Source of the DNA: Thunnus maccoyii
Taxonomy: Eukaryota > Chordata > Actinopteri > Scombriformes > Scombridae
Assembly (NCBI RefSeq): GCF_910596095.1
Contig: NC_056534.1
Coordinates: 7,867,990 to 7,931,989 of the forward strand
Length of the DNA: 64,000 bases
Direction of reading: 5' to 3'
The first letter of the stretch is position 1. Each line of letters opens with the position of its first letter. Of this stretch, positions 12,788 to 25,683 are shown in pieces. The notes beneath the pieces were generated by a model, which ran no database searches, had not been told where the DNA came from, and saw only the letters and a program-made list of their open reading frames with translations. Position numbers and translations under genes: made by a program.

Positions 12788-14445
12788 TGCATCACTCCAC
12801 ATCCCTTGTTTCTTTAGAAACCATCTCACGGTCTATGCAGGCTCGTCGATGTCTGAATTTCCAATTTAACAGCTTTTACTAAGTATCTCTGGTAAGTACA
12901 TAACCAGACATGTTGCTCCGGCAGACAGAGAATGGCTCCCTCTCTGTTTGTAAGTCCAAAGGTAAAAACATGTCAATCAATATTTCCCAAAGCTCGTTTG
13001 GATCTGCCCATTTCTTAGAGATAGGCTGAGGTATATCAATGCTCTGGATGACAGTGGAATAAAACCAAAAAAACATTCACAAAGTCCTAACTGGTAGCTT
13101 AATCATAACTGATCACACAGGTTGTAGAGCACAGCAGTGAGTCAGGTAGGTAGGCAGCAAGTATGCTGATGTCAATAATCCTCACCTAGCAACAGTGATG
13201 CTCCTAGTTACCTCCCCTTGCACTGGTAAATCTGATGGGAATGAAGCATAGACTATTTACGCACTCAACTCATTCCTCCAGAGCTCATTTCACTTTCCAT
13301 GCAAACAAGAAACCCCAATGGGCCGTAAAGTAAGCACATAGTGAGGAAGTCTGAGGTGCCAGCAGACATTTGTGTAATACCAGGATTGTGTATTTTAGTT
13401 TATGAGGCAAGCGAAATATTTGGTAGATTCAATAACTTTTTTCCAAATAGGGGGTTGATAAACATGTTTATATTTTATTTTCATGTCTATCAAAAACACA
13501 GTCTCTCTTAAAAAACAACAGATTATATAGGTTACATCAACAAAGTTGCCTCTTTTCAGTATTATGTTCTGAAAAGAATTAACCAAAAAAAAAAAAATGA
13601 ATGAAAAGAATATGAAATGTAAAATATGGGAAGAAAAACTACAACTTTATAATAAATCTTTATTTTTGTAATGTATTTCATGGAAATTTCATGACTTATT
13701 AGAAAACTGCATATATTTTAGATATTACATCAATGTATACAGTATATAAAGAAAAGAAGAGTAACATGGCAAGTGACTTGCAAATACAATTGAAAAAAAG
13801 GTATATGTCTTAATATAGTTTCCATTGTGCATCATTTTTAATGTAGCTGCCATAGAAATATAAATTATTATCATGCTGAACTGATACTGATGAACTGAGC
13901 AACAAACGACAGACAATACTAGTGAATGTATCCTGTGGAGTTTTGACCACTAGTGATGTTCTAGAGTGATATTTGGATGTTTTACAAACACAGGATATAT
14001 AAAACACACTGACATAAAAGGCAAAGTGGCAATGAAGCAAAAAAAGACGAAAAGAAGAAGGTTAAAAATAAAAGCTTTGGAAATGTTATATGAGGTAGGA
14101 AATACATTCAATAGGCTTTCAGGACAAACACAGTCTTTTTAAGTGAGGAATGCTGAATATAAATAAACCTGTTACAATGAAAACTGTTTACAACTCCATT
14201 GTAAAAACATAAAATACTCAGTATAAGAATGCATCAAACATTTAAAAAGTCTACTCTCTGAGGCTTTAACTAAAAGAACAAATGACACCAAATAAACAGA
14301 AAAATGTTAAATAAATTTTGTTTTTAGGTTCCGTATTATACAGTGTAGGTTTCAGCATCAGATACAATCATTTTATTTCTATTAGCTAATGGTTATACTG
14401 GCCACTGACAAGGTTGATATTTGTCAGAAGTCAACATTTCAGTTA

Positions 14446-14560
14446 AAGGACCAGTGTGTAGAATTTAGTTGCATCTAGCGGTGAGGTTGCAGATTGCAAC
14501 CAAATGAATACCCCTCCCCTTCCAAGCATGTAGGAGAACCTACGGTGGCCACAAAAATTT
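14446..14560 (+). repeat. Dispersed teleost repeat, copy 1
   Basis: Contains gaccagtgtgtagaatttag, gaggttgcagattgcaacca and gtaggagaacctacggtggc. An inverted relative occurs at about 37130-37325, which shares the ggttgcagattgcaacca and gtaggagaacct segments. Lies in the probable 3' region of il2rb. Confidence 0.7.
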
Positions 14561-14561
14561 T

Positions 14562-15355
14562 TAGGGTCTGAGCCCTAAAGGAGCGAAGGCCCTATTGTAT
14601 TTCATGTGTTTGTTTGTTTGTTTCTTTATTATTACGCCACTTGAGCCCTAAATTTGACCCTCTAAACATGCTTGAAAACTCGGCAAATTTGGCACGCACA
14701 CCAGGTCTGGTGAAAAATTTAATAAAATGTAAAAATTAACCCTCAAAGTGCCAAAATGTGCTCTCTAGCGCCACCCATGTAACTTCAAACTTTAATAGAT
14801 GACTTATGACACTGTGCTGAAAAAAAGTTGTTAAAAACTTTGTAATAACTCGAACGGTTTGGATTTTATAAGCCCTGAAAGTTTCAGTGCCACATCACAT
14901 CAAATGTACCCCTTACAATGTAAAACAATGGGGGAGACATGGACTTTGTGTCAAACAGAGGCTTCTGACATCTGACCACTTCCAAACCTGTATCAATGGA
15001 TTTGCCGGAATATCCTACTAAAATATGATTTTTAATGTAAGATTTGGCCAAAGTAATGGGATTTATGAGGTACTCTAAAATCCTCCTCTCCAACTGCTCC
15101 TCGTTATGTCACTCCCTCAGTGCTGTGACACATTTTGCAATACACACTCATTATACAATCACAGGAGGAGCAAGAAAATACTTGAAAACTCACACTCTGA
15201 TATCTCAAAAACAGTAAAAGATAGAAAAACCATGTAAATTCAAGATTTGTAGGTGAAAGTCTCGTGACAATCAATATTTGACTAGGTCATGTGGGTTAAA
15301 AGTCTGTATGTTTCTAAAAAGGGCCCGTTCAAAGCTGCTTGCAGCTTTAATTAGA
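14562..15355 (+). repeat. Dispersed repeat (GAGCCCTAAAGGAGCGAAGG type)
   Basis: Begins with ttagggtctgagccctaaag and ends with aaagctgcttgcagctttaa, both characteristic ends of a common fish repeat of about 0.8 kb. It lies immediately beyond the il2rb stop codon, so it is probably transcribed in the 3' UTR. No intact coding sequence is visible in it. Confidence 0.6.
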
Positions 15356-15368
15356 TTTCTGTCTGTTT

Positions 15369-18300
15369 TTAGTTCTGTTCCTGTGTCACTGGCATATATC
15401 CATCTCCAGAGGGCTCCATTGACCTGGACATTTGAGCAATCCTCCCCAGCATGTGACATGGTTGCTGAGCTGGACTCAAACCTGGCCCAGAGAAGCTAAA
15501 AGGCAGTGGTGCAAGAAAGGGCAGGGAGCAGGGTAAAGCACTAGAGAGTGAAGGAGGAAACAGGAAGCTTGTAGATTCAGTGGACTTGTCAATGTCCTCC
15601 AAGCTCTCCTCTTGACTCACTTGCTCCTCACCCCCGCTGCTAACGCCTGAATCCAGGCTAAAGAGCTCATTGCTGTCAGTCTGCAGCTTCTGAACACGTT
15701 CGTAATCGGAACAAATCTGGATGGACCCTTTGCTAAAAATACCTCCACCGCTGATGTTACCAAATAACTTCCGAAAATCTACATCTTTTCCATTCTCACC
15801 TTCCCTCTCCTCCTTGCCTTGTGGCTCCTCATCATGACTATCAGTCACATTGATGCTATCTGCCTCCAGGCTCTCTTGACTGACCTCTTCTCCGCTGCAC
15901 ACACCTGAATCTAGACTCTGGAGCCTGCCGCGTTCAACCTGGAGCTTCTCAACCTTATTATAGTCTAAAATGACTTGCATCATCTCCCTGTTGCTGCTGC
16001 CTTTGGAAAGCAACTGCAGGATCTCCATTTCTTTCCCTCTTCCTTCTACATTCCTATCCTGTTCTGTGGTTTTAGCTTCACCTTGACTACCAACAGGCCC
16101 ATAAGGTGTATCAGCAGGGCAGGGCTCCAGATTCCCTGCAGTGAGCGAGGTGACGGGAGGAGGAGGATCCAGGTGGGAGTAACTGGGGTTGGAGAAGCTG
16201 GAATTGGTTGAATCGTGGCTGCTTTCGCTTTTCATCTTCTCTTGCAGTGCCATCTCTGGTCCGTAGGGTGCAACACCATCCACATTGCAGGTTAACTCAA
16301 CTGAGACGAATTCAACTGGTTTCAAGAAGGATTGAAATTCGTTGGTGAAGTGAGGGCTCAGCCAGCTCTGGAGGATAGAGGGTCAAAGGTTGAGGAGTGA
16401 GAGGAGGAATTGGAAAGGTTGAAAATACAGAATAAATGAAATCTGCACTAGAACTAGAGTTGATCTTCCATTCTGTAAATAGGCATATACGGAGTGTTTA
16501 TGGTGTTTTTGTTTTCATCCATCACTCCTACAATGACACAGATGAAACCTTTTGGATCAAGTAATATGTCAGCAGAAAAGTAATATGTCTGTCACTTGAC
16601 TGATGAGTAATTTTTTCTGTCTGGTTTCAGAGCCTATGTGGGCTGTAAACTTGCTGTTTCATGTCATGTTGTTGTTCTTTCTTTCTTTAAAGCTGCACTA
16701 ATCAATATTATTATATTGACAATGGATCAAATGAGTACAGGTAATATGAAAGGGGTTGCTGATAGTGACAAAGCCACAGAAAATGATGATACAACTCTGC
16801 AGTTCCTCTAAGCTTTTTCAGCATCTTTCAGCTCATTGTTGTGGTTGGTGGGCTGGCAAATTTAGGGTAGCGAGCAACTGTTCTCATTTTAAAAAAAAAA
16901 AAGCTTTGATTAACCCACTGTAAGCTACCTTCCCAGCACCAAACAGCTGACAGACAAAGTTTGCAACTAGCTGGTGAACAAAGGTAAACATCCAGTATTT
17001 AAAGAGACAGATATTTTTTCTGAGCTTGGTGGACACCAAAATAGAGCAAAAAGAAAAGTGAATATTGGACTTAAATGCATATGGTGGTCAGAAACACTAC
17101 CCCATATACAGAGACTGTCCTTCTAAGAAAAACAACACAATAGGTCGTAATGTCAGTCGCCAAAAATGACCTATAGTTATGTTTTACTGACAGATGCCAT
17201 CTAGCAGCCACAGTAAATATGACCGTGAGAAGAGACGCAGTTCAGGTGATGTCTGTATAAGGTGACATATTTCTATATTTGGAGGTGGCAAGTTGGAAGG
17301 CTGGTTAGATCCTAACTTGCAAAGAGTGGACTTTTTTGCAGGAGACCGCTGTTCACTTCCTGCTTCCTAACGCAAGTGTCTCATTTCCAATTGCTAGTCG
17401 GGACAGTTTTTAAAAAAATGTAACTACGATTGTCGTGGTGTTTACTGTTGCCATAACAACGAAGGTTTCCTAACTTTAAGTAAGTAGTAACTTTAATACA
17501 CACCACATTTCAATTGATCATTTTAACCCAAACCATGATCTTTCCCTAAACCTAACCAAGTGGTTTTTGTGCCTAAACCTCACCAAACTTTAATCACAGA
17601 ATTGTCACATCATAAAACATCATTATATTTTAACAGTGATGTGTAACGGTTTTGGAAAGCACAGACAAATGATGTTGTCCTGGCGATTACTGCTGATAGG
17701 GGCACCAGACTAGAAAACGTTGCTATTCTGGAGTGCATGGTCCAACAACCTATGTGGTCGTTTAATTTGGAGGACTTGTTGCATATACATGCCAAACATG
17801 TAGATAGACAATTATCTGCTAACACATTCACCATAAAAATAACATCAATGCTGTGTTTAGAGCTTGTTCTGCTGCCCCAAGTGGCAAAAAGTATTTAGTG
17901 CAGCTTTAATATGTTGTGCAATCTTGTAACACTTTTTATGGTGCACAATAAACAATTTTAGAGGGAAGTAAATACAGCGGAAACAAAGTGATCACAGTTA
18001 CGGTGATCAACTGCTTATATTGATCGAAAAGCTCAGGACAGAATCATTCCAATACAAATGCTGTTTAAATAATTTGCATATGGTAATCAAGTAGTCTGCT
18101 TACAGTGTTCATTTTTGGTCTGTTCATACATGAAAACATGAGGAAAAAATGTGGGTGTCTCACGACCACTGCTTATCTCTCTCTCTCTCTATCTCTTTCT
18201 CTTGTCTTTTTTAAAATGAGTCAGGAAGACGACATCAAAGCCTAACTTTACTTTTAACATTATCAAACGAAATGTCATCCTCTCTTCTTAGTAATGTTTT

Positions 18301-21300
18301 TGTCCTCCCTCACGGCAAGTTTGCAGCCCTAATCAGTCTGATCACCAGCTGTGGTTGGCCACCACAGCATCACGAGTTGCGTTTCTCCACCCCCACCCCT
18401 GCAGCCTAAATGCACAACTCGTCTGCTTCCAGCTGGCTACCTGAGGCTGGTGTTGCGTGTGCAGTGAAATCATGATGGGAAAAGAAAGTCTCTCAATGAA
18501 AAACATAGTTTCATTGAAGCTTATGACAAACTGCCAAAAACAATCCTATGAGATGCAGCAGCAAAACAACAAGCCTTTGAAACAGCTGTGCTGTATTCTG
18601 AAACAGTCAATAAAATTCAGTAAATACCGAAGCCGCCCATTTCATCACTTTATATTCATGTAATAAATATACAAATGTCAATTAGATAGTAATCTGCATA
18701 AAAAATAAAGAAAAACAAAAAAATTCAGTTATAATAATCATCCACTTATAGTGATCAATTTGACCCAGACAGACATGATCACTATAAGCAGTTTCCACTG
18801 TATTGCAAAACTTGAAACAACTGAAAAAAGTCCCCACTGTAAAACAGAAAGTAAAGTAAATTCTCTGTCCTTAACAAGATGCAACAAACCCTAAGAACAA
18901 AAAAGATTTCAACTTACCTGGAAATTTACATCCTGCAGGAAGGATTTTGCTGGGTTCGGTACAGGTGGACCTCTGATCCTCTTTACCATGTAAATCCTAA
19001 AAGACAAAACAATATCATGTTAAAACAGAGTTGTCAATATACTGCTCTTGAACACAGAAAGGTAGAATTGAACACAGTTTAGCATCAAAACTGAATATCT
19101 TGGAAAACGACTTTGTGGTTTCTTACCAGGTGGTTCTGTCAGTCTTAAAAAGTACGATGGCCAGAAACATGGTGAATGCTGCTGCACCTATGACAGTCAC
19201 ACCCAAGCCATTCCAGAAAACATCTGACAAAGACAAGTTAGAGCATGTCATGTTAGCCAAGGGGTAAGCATACTGAATTTATCCCAGTGTGAAGAACAAA
19301 TATGTTTTCATGCAATTCTCCCAATTCTCTCTTTTTCACATTTGATATTTTGAGCATTTAGTCATCCGTATATAGACGTATATAATGTGCTAAATCTTAA
19401 AATATCATTCAAATGAAACAATCTGAGAAGGAAAAATCACTCTCATTAAACTGCCCACCAATTATGTCCACACCAAGGTAATAACCTGTGATTATGAGTC
19501 ATAGGGAAAACATTGCATCATTGTAGGGGGTCACTAGCCAACAAGGTTGTGAACCTCTGATCTAAAGTAATGATGGGCACAGCCTCTCTAAGGGAACAAC
19601 CCTACTGGCAGACAAGAATGTCAATATTGGATGATTCTGTAAAACCTTGGATTATGTTCAACGAATAATATCTGCAACATTGCAACTACAATGTATGGGT
19701 AAGGTTAGGGATTTGCCATTGGCTATGGCAAATAAGTTATGGTCATTGTTAGGCAACTAAAACACAGGTAAGGTTACAGTAAATAAAAAGCAAAGGCTAA
19801 TTGCAGGTCTGTCACAAGACATACACTCTGATATCTTTCTTGTAAGTCTGGTGTACAACAAACCCAACAGCTCCTGACCTCCACACCTTTACTTTCCACC
19901 TTATTACATTGAGCACAAGGGGCAAAAATTAAAAATATGCACCATTTCTCTCTGCAGGGTTACAGTTGAACATAGCAGCTGTTGCTTGTCTCTGACTACA
20001 TTTAAACATTTTTTTTTTTTACATTTTTTAACTAAACCAATTAGCTTTGTTTAAATGTGGTAACCTTTACCTGGTGGTTGTGGTTTGGGTTTTCCTATGG
20101 GTGAAACCCATGATGCAGTGGGGCTCCAGTCACTCCAGGTTGACTCAAGGCCTTCTACAGCGGGATGCACTCTAACGCGTGCCTCATACGTCTCCCCTTC
20201 GATCAGCTCGTCTTCGTCTAGCTCAGCCTCAAAGTCCCAATCATTTTGCTTTTTCAGCGTGATAGCCTCCTGATAGGGTGAAAACAAATACATGGATGTT
20301 AAATGTTCATTCACACTGATCTCATGGATCATTTCTACAAATCATTCCAAATTTACTCTCAAAATAATCTCTCCAACACTCATCTCTGACAAATAACATT
20401 TATGCATTCACATACTGACACAAACACAAAATATATACACACACTCCATGGCTGATCCTCTCGTTTCCACTGCAGTTGGGAAGCGAAAGATTGGAGATGT
20501 CCCTTTATAGCATTGGGTGACCAGGAAATGGTGGTAAAGTTTATTTCTGGTTTTCCTGGAGGATTCAGCTTTACTGCAATATCACAAACACACAGAGAAT
20601 ATTTCTAGTCATCATGAATAGCTCACAAGGTAAGGTCACAAAGAGGCAATATACTGTATTATCCATTGTACTCACTGTGACAAGATGGCTTGTAGGACAT
20701 GTTCAAACCTGGCCCCACAGGGTTACACCTCAGATTAAAGGACAACACATGGTTGGACTGAAACTGAGAACATTTTGAAAAAAAAAATATTGCTCTTAGA
20801 ACAAATTGATAAGACAACAATACAAAACAAAATAAGATTGAAATTAGTGTTTTACATTCAGTAGTAAAGGTGATAATCTGCTGGACAGTTGCACTCAAGA
20901 TGCTCTGTTTAAGATCCCCAGCTGATAGCCATTTATGTAAATGCTGTTGTGCTAGATGAGAAGATTGATATCACTGTTGTGTCTGCATGGTAAATATTGC
21001 CTAAGGCTACAGTCAGCTAGCTTAGCATAAAGACTGGAAACTGGGGGAAACAGCTAGCCTCGTTCTGACCAAATATGGAGAAAAATAAGACTACAAACAC
21101 TTCTATAGGTCACCAATTAACAGGTTATATTTCATTTGTTTAATCTGTACAAAAACCTAAGTGTGAAAATTTAACAGGGGGGTTATGTTAGACTATTTCT
21201 TGGTCAGAGTCTTGTCATGACCGAGAGGAAAACCAGCACATAAGTTTTTTTATAAAGATTAAACAAACAAGATATAATGTGTTACACTTTAAAGAGGTGG

Positions 21301-22208
21301 ATTTTGTTACCTTTGGACAGACCCAGGCTAGCTGTTTTCTCCTGTTTTCAGTCTTTATGCTAAGCTAAGCTAACTGTTTGCTGGCTGTAGTTCCATATTT
21401 AACGGACATGTATGAGACTGGAAAAGAAAGCCAATAAGCAAATTTCCTAAAATGTCGAACTATTCCTTCAATATCCAGCGATTCATTCTTCTCTAAATTG
21501 ATATGCACCGATATTAAAAATATTTTTAGGAAGGGGGCTACGGTAGTAATAATAATGTTTGGTTACTGAGCTTCTCAGACTTACTCGCTTCTTTCTATCG
21601 AAGACCAGGGAGCATTTCTTCAGTGCTGGTGTGGAGACGTCAATGGGCTCCAGGTCACAGGAACTGCTGTATCTATTTCTTAGAGAGAATACATCTAATT
21701 TAATTTTGCTGCACTTAAGATCTTAATCTTATTTGGTTACATATATTTGCTTCTACTGTAAGTACATGACTATCCACTTTTTCCTTTGTAACTGCTGTCC
21801 TTACCCCATTCCTTTAAACACCCTTTCAGCGTGTATTGTGCACATGGTGCCTGCGAGGTCAGACACATCTGTGCTGTTCCACACACAAGTGATGGTACAA
21901 TTGTAGTCATTGTAGCAGGTGAGATCTGTGAGAAATAATGCAAACGAGAAGCCAAGAGTGTCGTCTGAGAACTGTGACAGTATGTGACTTTATCATTTTC
22001 AAGAAATGTTTTTTGTTGTTGTTATTTTGTGTTCAATCTTGTGTAACAAAATATTGTGAAATTAAAGACAATTACAATAATAAATCAAGTTATCAAAACG
22101 TTACTAACTGTCATGTTGGCGGGGACAGCCCTCCGTTCTGACGGCACAGACCAGATGCAGAGTGAGCAGCAGAGTTTGAGGCAGAAGGGTTTTCTTATTT
22201 CTCTCCAT
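15369..22208 (-). CDS. il2rb: Interleukin-2 receptor subunit beta
   Basis: Type I cytokine receptor chain that binds IL-2/IL-15 with the common gamma chain and signals through JAK1 and STAT5. Nine minus-strand exons join in phase: 22109-22208, 21805-21925, 21585-21678, 20676-20763, 20443-20573, 20071-20269, 19127-19223, 18918-18996 and 15369-16367. Together they give 635 codons plus stop. Seen in order: signal peptide (LLPQTLLLTLHLVCAV), first fibronectin-type domain with paired cysteines (LTCYNDYNCTITCVW), second domain ending in the class motif WSDWS, transmembrane helix (GVTVIGAAAFTMFLAIVLF), juxtamembrane box 1 PPVPNP for JAK binding, and a 330-residue tail with tyrosines in SGDGYMPV, DYNKV and DYERV. 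Human IL2RB is 551 residues; the extra length is in the tail, which has an internal duplication. Start chosen because it gives a signal peptide. Order next to tmprss6 agrees with human 22q12. Confidence 0.94.
17975..18800. mobile_element. Non-autonomous pogo/Tigger-like DNA transposon in il2rb intron
   Basis: Flanked by TA on both sides (17973-17974 and 18801-18802). Terminal inverted repeats start cagyggaaac, followed by imperfect copies of gatcac/gtgatca and gcttatattgatc versus gcttatagtgatca. No transposase frame is visible in the 826 bp. The CAGTGGAAAC-type end and TA target site fit the pogo/Tigger branch of Tc1/mariner. Confidence 0.72.
20995..21475. mobile_element. Foldback MITE of the cttagcataaagactggaaa family, copy 1
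   Basis: Contains gcttagcataaagactggaa and, inverted, ttttcagtctttatgctaag, plus the phrases gttaca and aatctgtacaaaaacctaag. Lies in the il2rb intron between exons 20676-20763 and 21585-21678, ending about 110 bp from the latter. Two related partial copies occur at 35180-35340 and 38045-38397. Ubiquitous in percomorph introns. Confidence 0.8.
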
Positions 22209-25200
22209 TTAGTGGGTCATTAGGGTTCTCAAAGCTGTCAGACTGGGAGATGTGGTGTGATACTTGCTTCAAGGTGTAACTCACTGTTTCCTCCTTCTTC
22301 TCATCCTGCACAGATGGAAAGATGCAGCTGCTGACAAGTGGCAGAGGCCTATGGCACATATGATGCTCTACTTTGTGGTATTTGGCAGTTTATTTGTGCA
22401 TGGGGTCACACACACGCACACACCCAAAAAAACCTGACCACAAACACACCAAGAAAAAGTTGTGATATCAACAGGTGATCGAAAAACAGAAATACAAATG
22501 TTTCAGATTCTATTCTGGTTCCACTTACACAGTTTGGACAAAACACCTGTTTGACCAGGTTTTTTTTTTTGCAAAATGTAAAAAATACCCAACCAGCAAT
22601 AATTTGATACTTTGTAATGAAATTCCCTGTTAACTCAGGTTTTAAAGGTCATGAACAGCCCCACATTTAATTTTATCTCTTCAATTTTTGTGTTTTATCT
22701 AATTTATCTTTGTTTTATAAATGTGAAATAAAGAAAACAAACTGATTGATTGATTGATTTAAATTATCCCAATGGGATTTAGCGTCCTGCTCAACAACCG
22801 GCCCAGTATCAGTAGCAGTTACCTCCATATTGGATGATTCTGCACATCATTATTTATGTCAAATGCCAACATTCAACACCAACTGAGGAAGTAGTGTGCC
22901 CTTTATGCAGCAAGGCAGAAAGTAAGGGTGTATTGGCATGTACAAGTAAAAGTCAGACACATGGTCTGACTTTTATGCAGGACACTGGAGTTTGTGTCCC
23001 ATCACAGACCTGCTATTAACAATCAAATCTTTATTAACTGTAACTACAATTCTTTCCTAACCTTAACCAAGAGTTTTAGTCATCTAATCTTAAACATTTT
23101 GCCAAAACAATTATCTTTCCCTGCTTTAGCTTCCATGCACAGATATTGTAAGAAGCGAGAATTTTAAAAATGTGGTCAGTGAATGTAATTTGGTGGTTTT
23201 GCAGAATTGGCCGATATCTACATTCTTGTCTGGTGATAGGATTACTCTTCCATCTAGATTTTGACACAGGACGCCTTCACAAGACAGGGCCACAGGAGGA
23301 CCCAGTTTAGTTCATTCATTATATTATTATTTAGGGGTAACTTAAACCTTTATTAAAGATGTAGTGAAACTGGAGCTTCTCGGACCCCTAATTATTTGGG
23401 GCAGTTGTAAAGACCACAAGATATGGCTGAAAGCTCTGAAAGCCAGTTTGTCAACTTTTAAGATTATTTTGCTACTGAATATTTACATTTTTTTTATGTA
23501 ATTACATGATTTTTGGCATACATTGATGATGGCATAATGTTTTTAGGGGGTTATACCATCGCCGGAGGGACATAAAGCTGTGTCACCAGCTCTAAGTTCC
23601 TTTAAAATGAACATGAATTGTCAAGTTTTGAGGCGAATCTTTCCCCCTTGACATTCTATTTAAGTCCTGCGAAAGTGGAACTTCATTTAAATTTTTCTTT
23701 TGAACCACGTCTCACTGTTATGTCACAGTGACATTCAATATTTAAATTCTCTAATTCAAAGTCAGAATCAGGTTTGTCTTCCTGCTCATGCCCAGCTACT
23801 GCAGTGTTGTTGACTCGTGCTCGTGCCGATGTTTTAAACCAACATGGATACTTGTTCCTTTAGGGTCTGTGGTGCCAGGAATCAGAATAGTGATAGTGTA
23901 AGAGGGATCGTATTGATGATGCAGTATTGGTGTTGGACTTTATTGTGACATCTTGACATCTTTGTAGCTGTTGGTGATTTAATGTCCTATTTCTCAAATA
24001 ATACTAGTCAAATAGTAGTCAAATAAACTACTACTAAAAAAGCGTTACTGACAGCAGTACTGCCAGTTGGTACATGAATAGTCCCACTGTTAATAAACCA
24101 CAAACAACCTGATTCATTAGATGTGGGTGTTGTGCTCTGCAAACCAAATAATTTATGGTGAAACTGAACAACCTTCAGTAAAACATCTTTGATAATCTGG
24201 CTTATATATAGTTCAGTCAGTCATTTTACTAACTTTTCATAATACCCCAACATTTAAGCTGTTTCAGCTGTTTGCCTGTCAGGTATGACATCCTCTTTTA
24301 ATCACCTGATGACACTTAGTGATATGTATTCCAATTTTTATAAGTTAGACATCAACAGACCTAATATAGGAAATAAACATAAAAAAAAAAAACAACTTAA
24401 TATAGGCTTAGCTTTAGTGTCTTACCTGTTGGTGAAGCTGCACAGGATCTGCTTCAAAGCGCTGGTTTCAGTCCATTTCCATCTTGTGAAAGAGCGTCAG
24501 ACATAAAGTTTTTCCTCTCAGGAAATGAGAAACCGTCACCTTGCAAAGAGAGAAGATTGTAGATAATGTTTGCTTTCTATAAAGGTCACTACTGAGAAAC
24601 TTGATCACGAGTCAAGATCAGCTTTTCGTGTCTTTTCGGTTTTAATCCGCCCCAACTCCTAACCACCACCCCTACACCTTGCAAGGTGTGAAAACTGAAG
24701 TAATTTTCACTTTTTTTTTGTGGCTTAACACTTCAGAGCAGTTTCTTCCTCTGTCTTCCTTTGACTAATAAAAAACTGCTCATTCTAATAGCAATACTTG
24801 TGGTGCACCTTTTTCTATTAGTATTAATCTAATACTAAAGCAAAAAATACACAACACTGTCCTAATGCATGTGGATACTAGTTAACTCACCTTGATGCTA
24901 TAGTTTTTATCCCCCATACAGGTTAATTGTTTATCTTCATTTACCTCCCCACAGCCTGTCATTTTATATCATAAATTTGATATGTCTCTTCTCTTTTTTT
25001 GCACATTTGCCCTTTTGTGGCAAACCGTCATTTGATACATATTGAAAAGTGAACCACATTGACATTTAAACTCTGGTGTAAACAGGATGAAAAATAGATG
25101 AATGTGTGCATGTTCTTTAAGCCTGTGTTTCAGGTAGAATTTGTGGTATGGTTATCCCACTGTCAGACGACCCAAACACCCACAACCCCACATACAGAAA

Positions 25201-25683
25201 CTAACTTTTACTCTGCACAGCAACAACAACAGTGCAATGTCCTATATTCTTTTTCACACTGTTATACTTTTTTAAACATTTTATATTCATAAAAAAATGT
25301 CTGTTTAAGCAAGCTTCCCTTTTTTTGCAGTATGTGCAGTATGCACATAACAAACAAAATATATCATGTATTTTTTCATTTCCATGAATAGGGGAAGGAA
25401 CAGGTTCTTGCTGACTCCCCGGTCAAATGTTTACGTGGTTTAATAAAGGTCAGGGTGTTTTTTCTAAGAACGAAATGTTCCAGTATTCTGATAGGTACGC
25501 TTCCTGTCAAGCACACCTCCTGTTCTTAAAACAACTTTAATCAGATTTTAGTTCATGACCTCAGAAATGATGATCATTTTACTCATCTTAACCATAAAAG
25601 ACGTAAACAGCTGTAGTGGTCGTTCCCACATCTGTGCTTTATAAGAAACAGTTAATGATAGCAGTAATCAGGAAGAACACATA
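22209..25683. other. Region upstream of il2rb coding start; possible non-coding first exon
   Basis: No protein gene is recognisable. On the minus strand a good donor (cttcaccaacag|gtaagaca) ends a possible exon at about 24426-24560. Just upstream of it in gene direction is a palindrome-like ttcctctcaggaa (about 24510), which could bind STAT or ETS factors. This could be the untranslated first exon and promoter of il2rb, but nothing proves the splice. The rest is AT-rich, with a GATT run at about 22742-22760. Confidence 0.35.

Noticed and set aside
20051-20332. Start codon at 20332 as a separate small gene
   Set aside because: The frame is il2rb exon 20071-20269 carrying the WSDWS motif; the upstream part is intron read-through.
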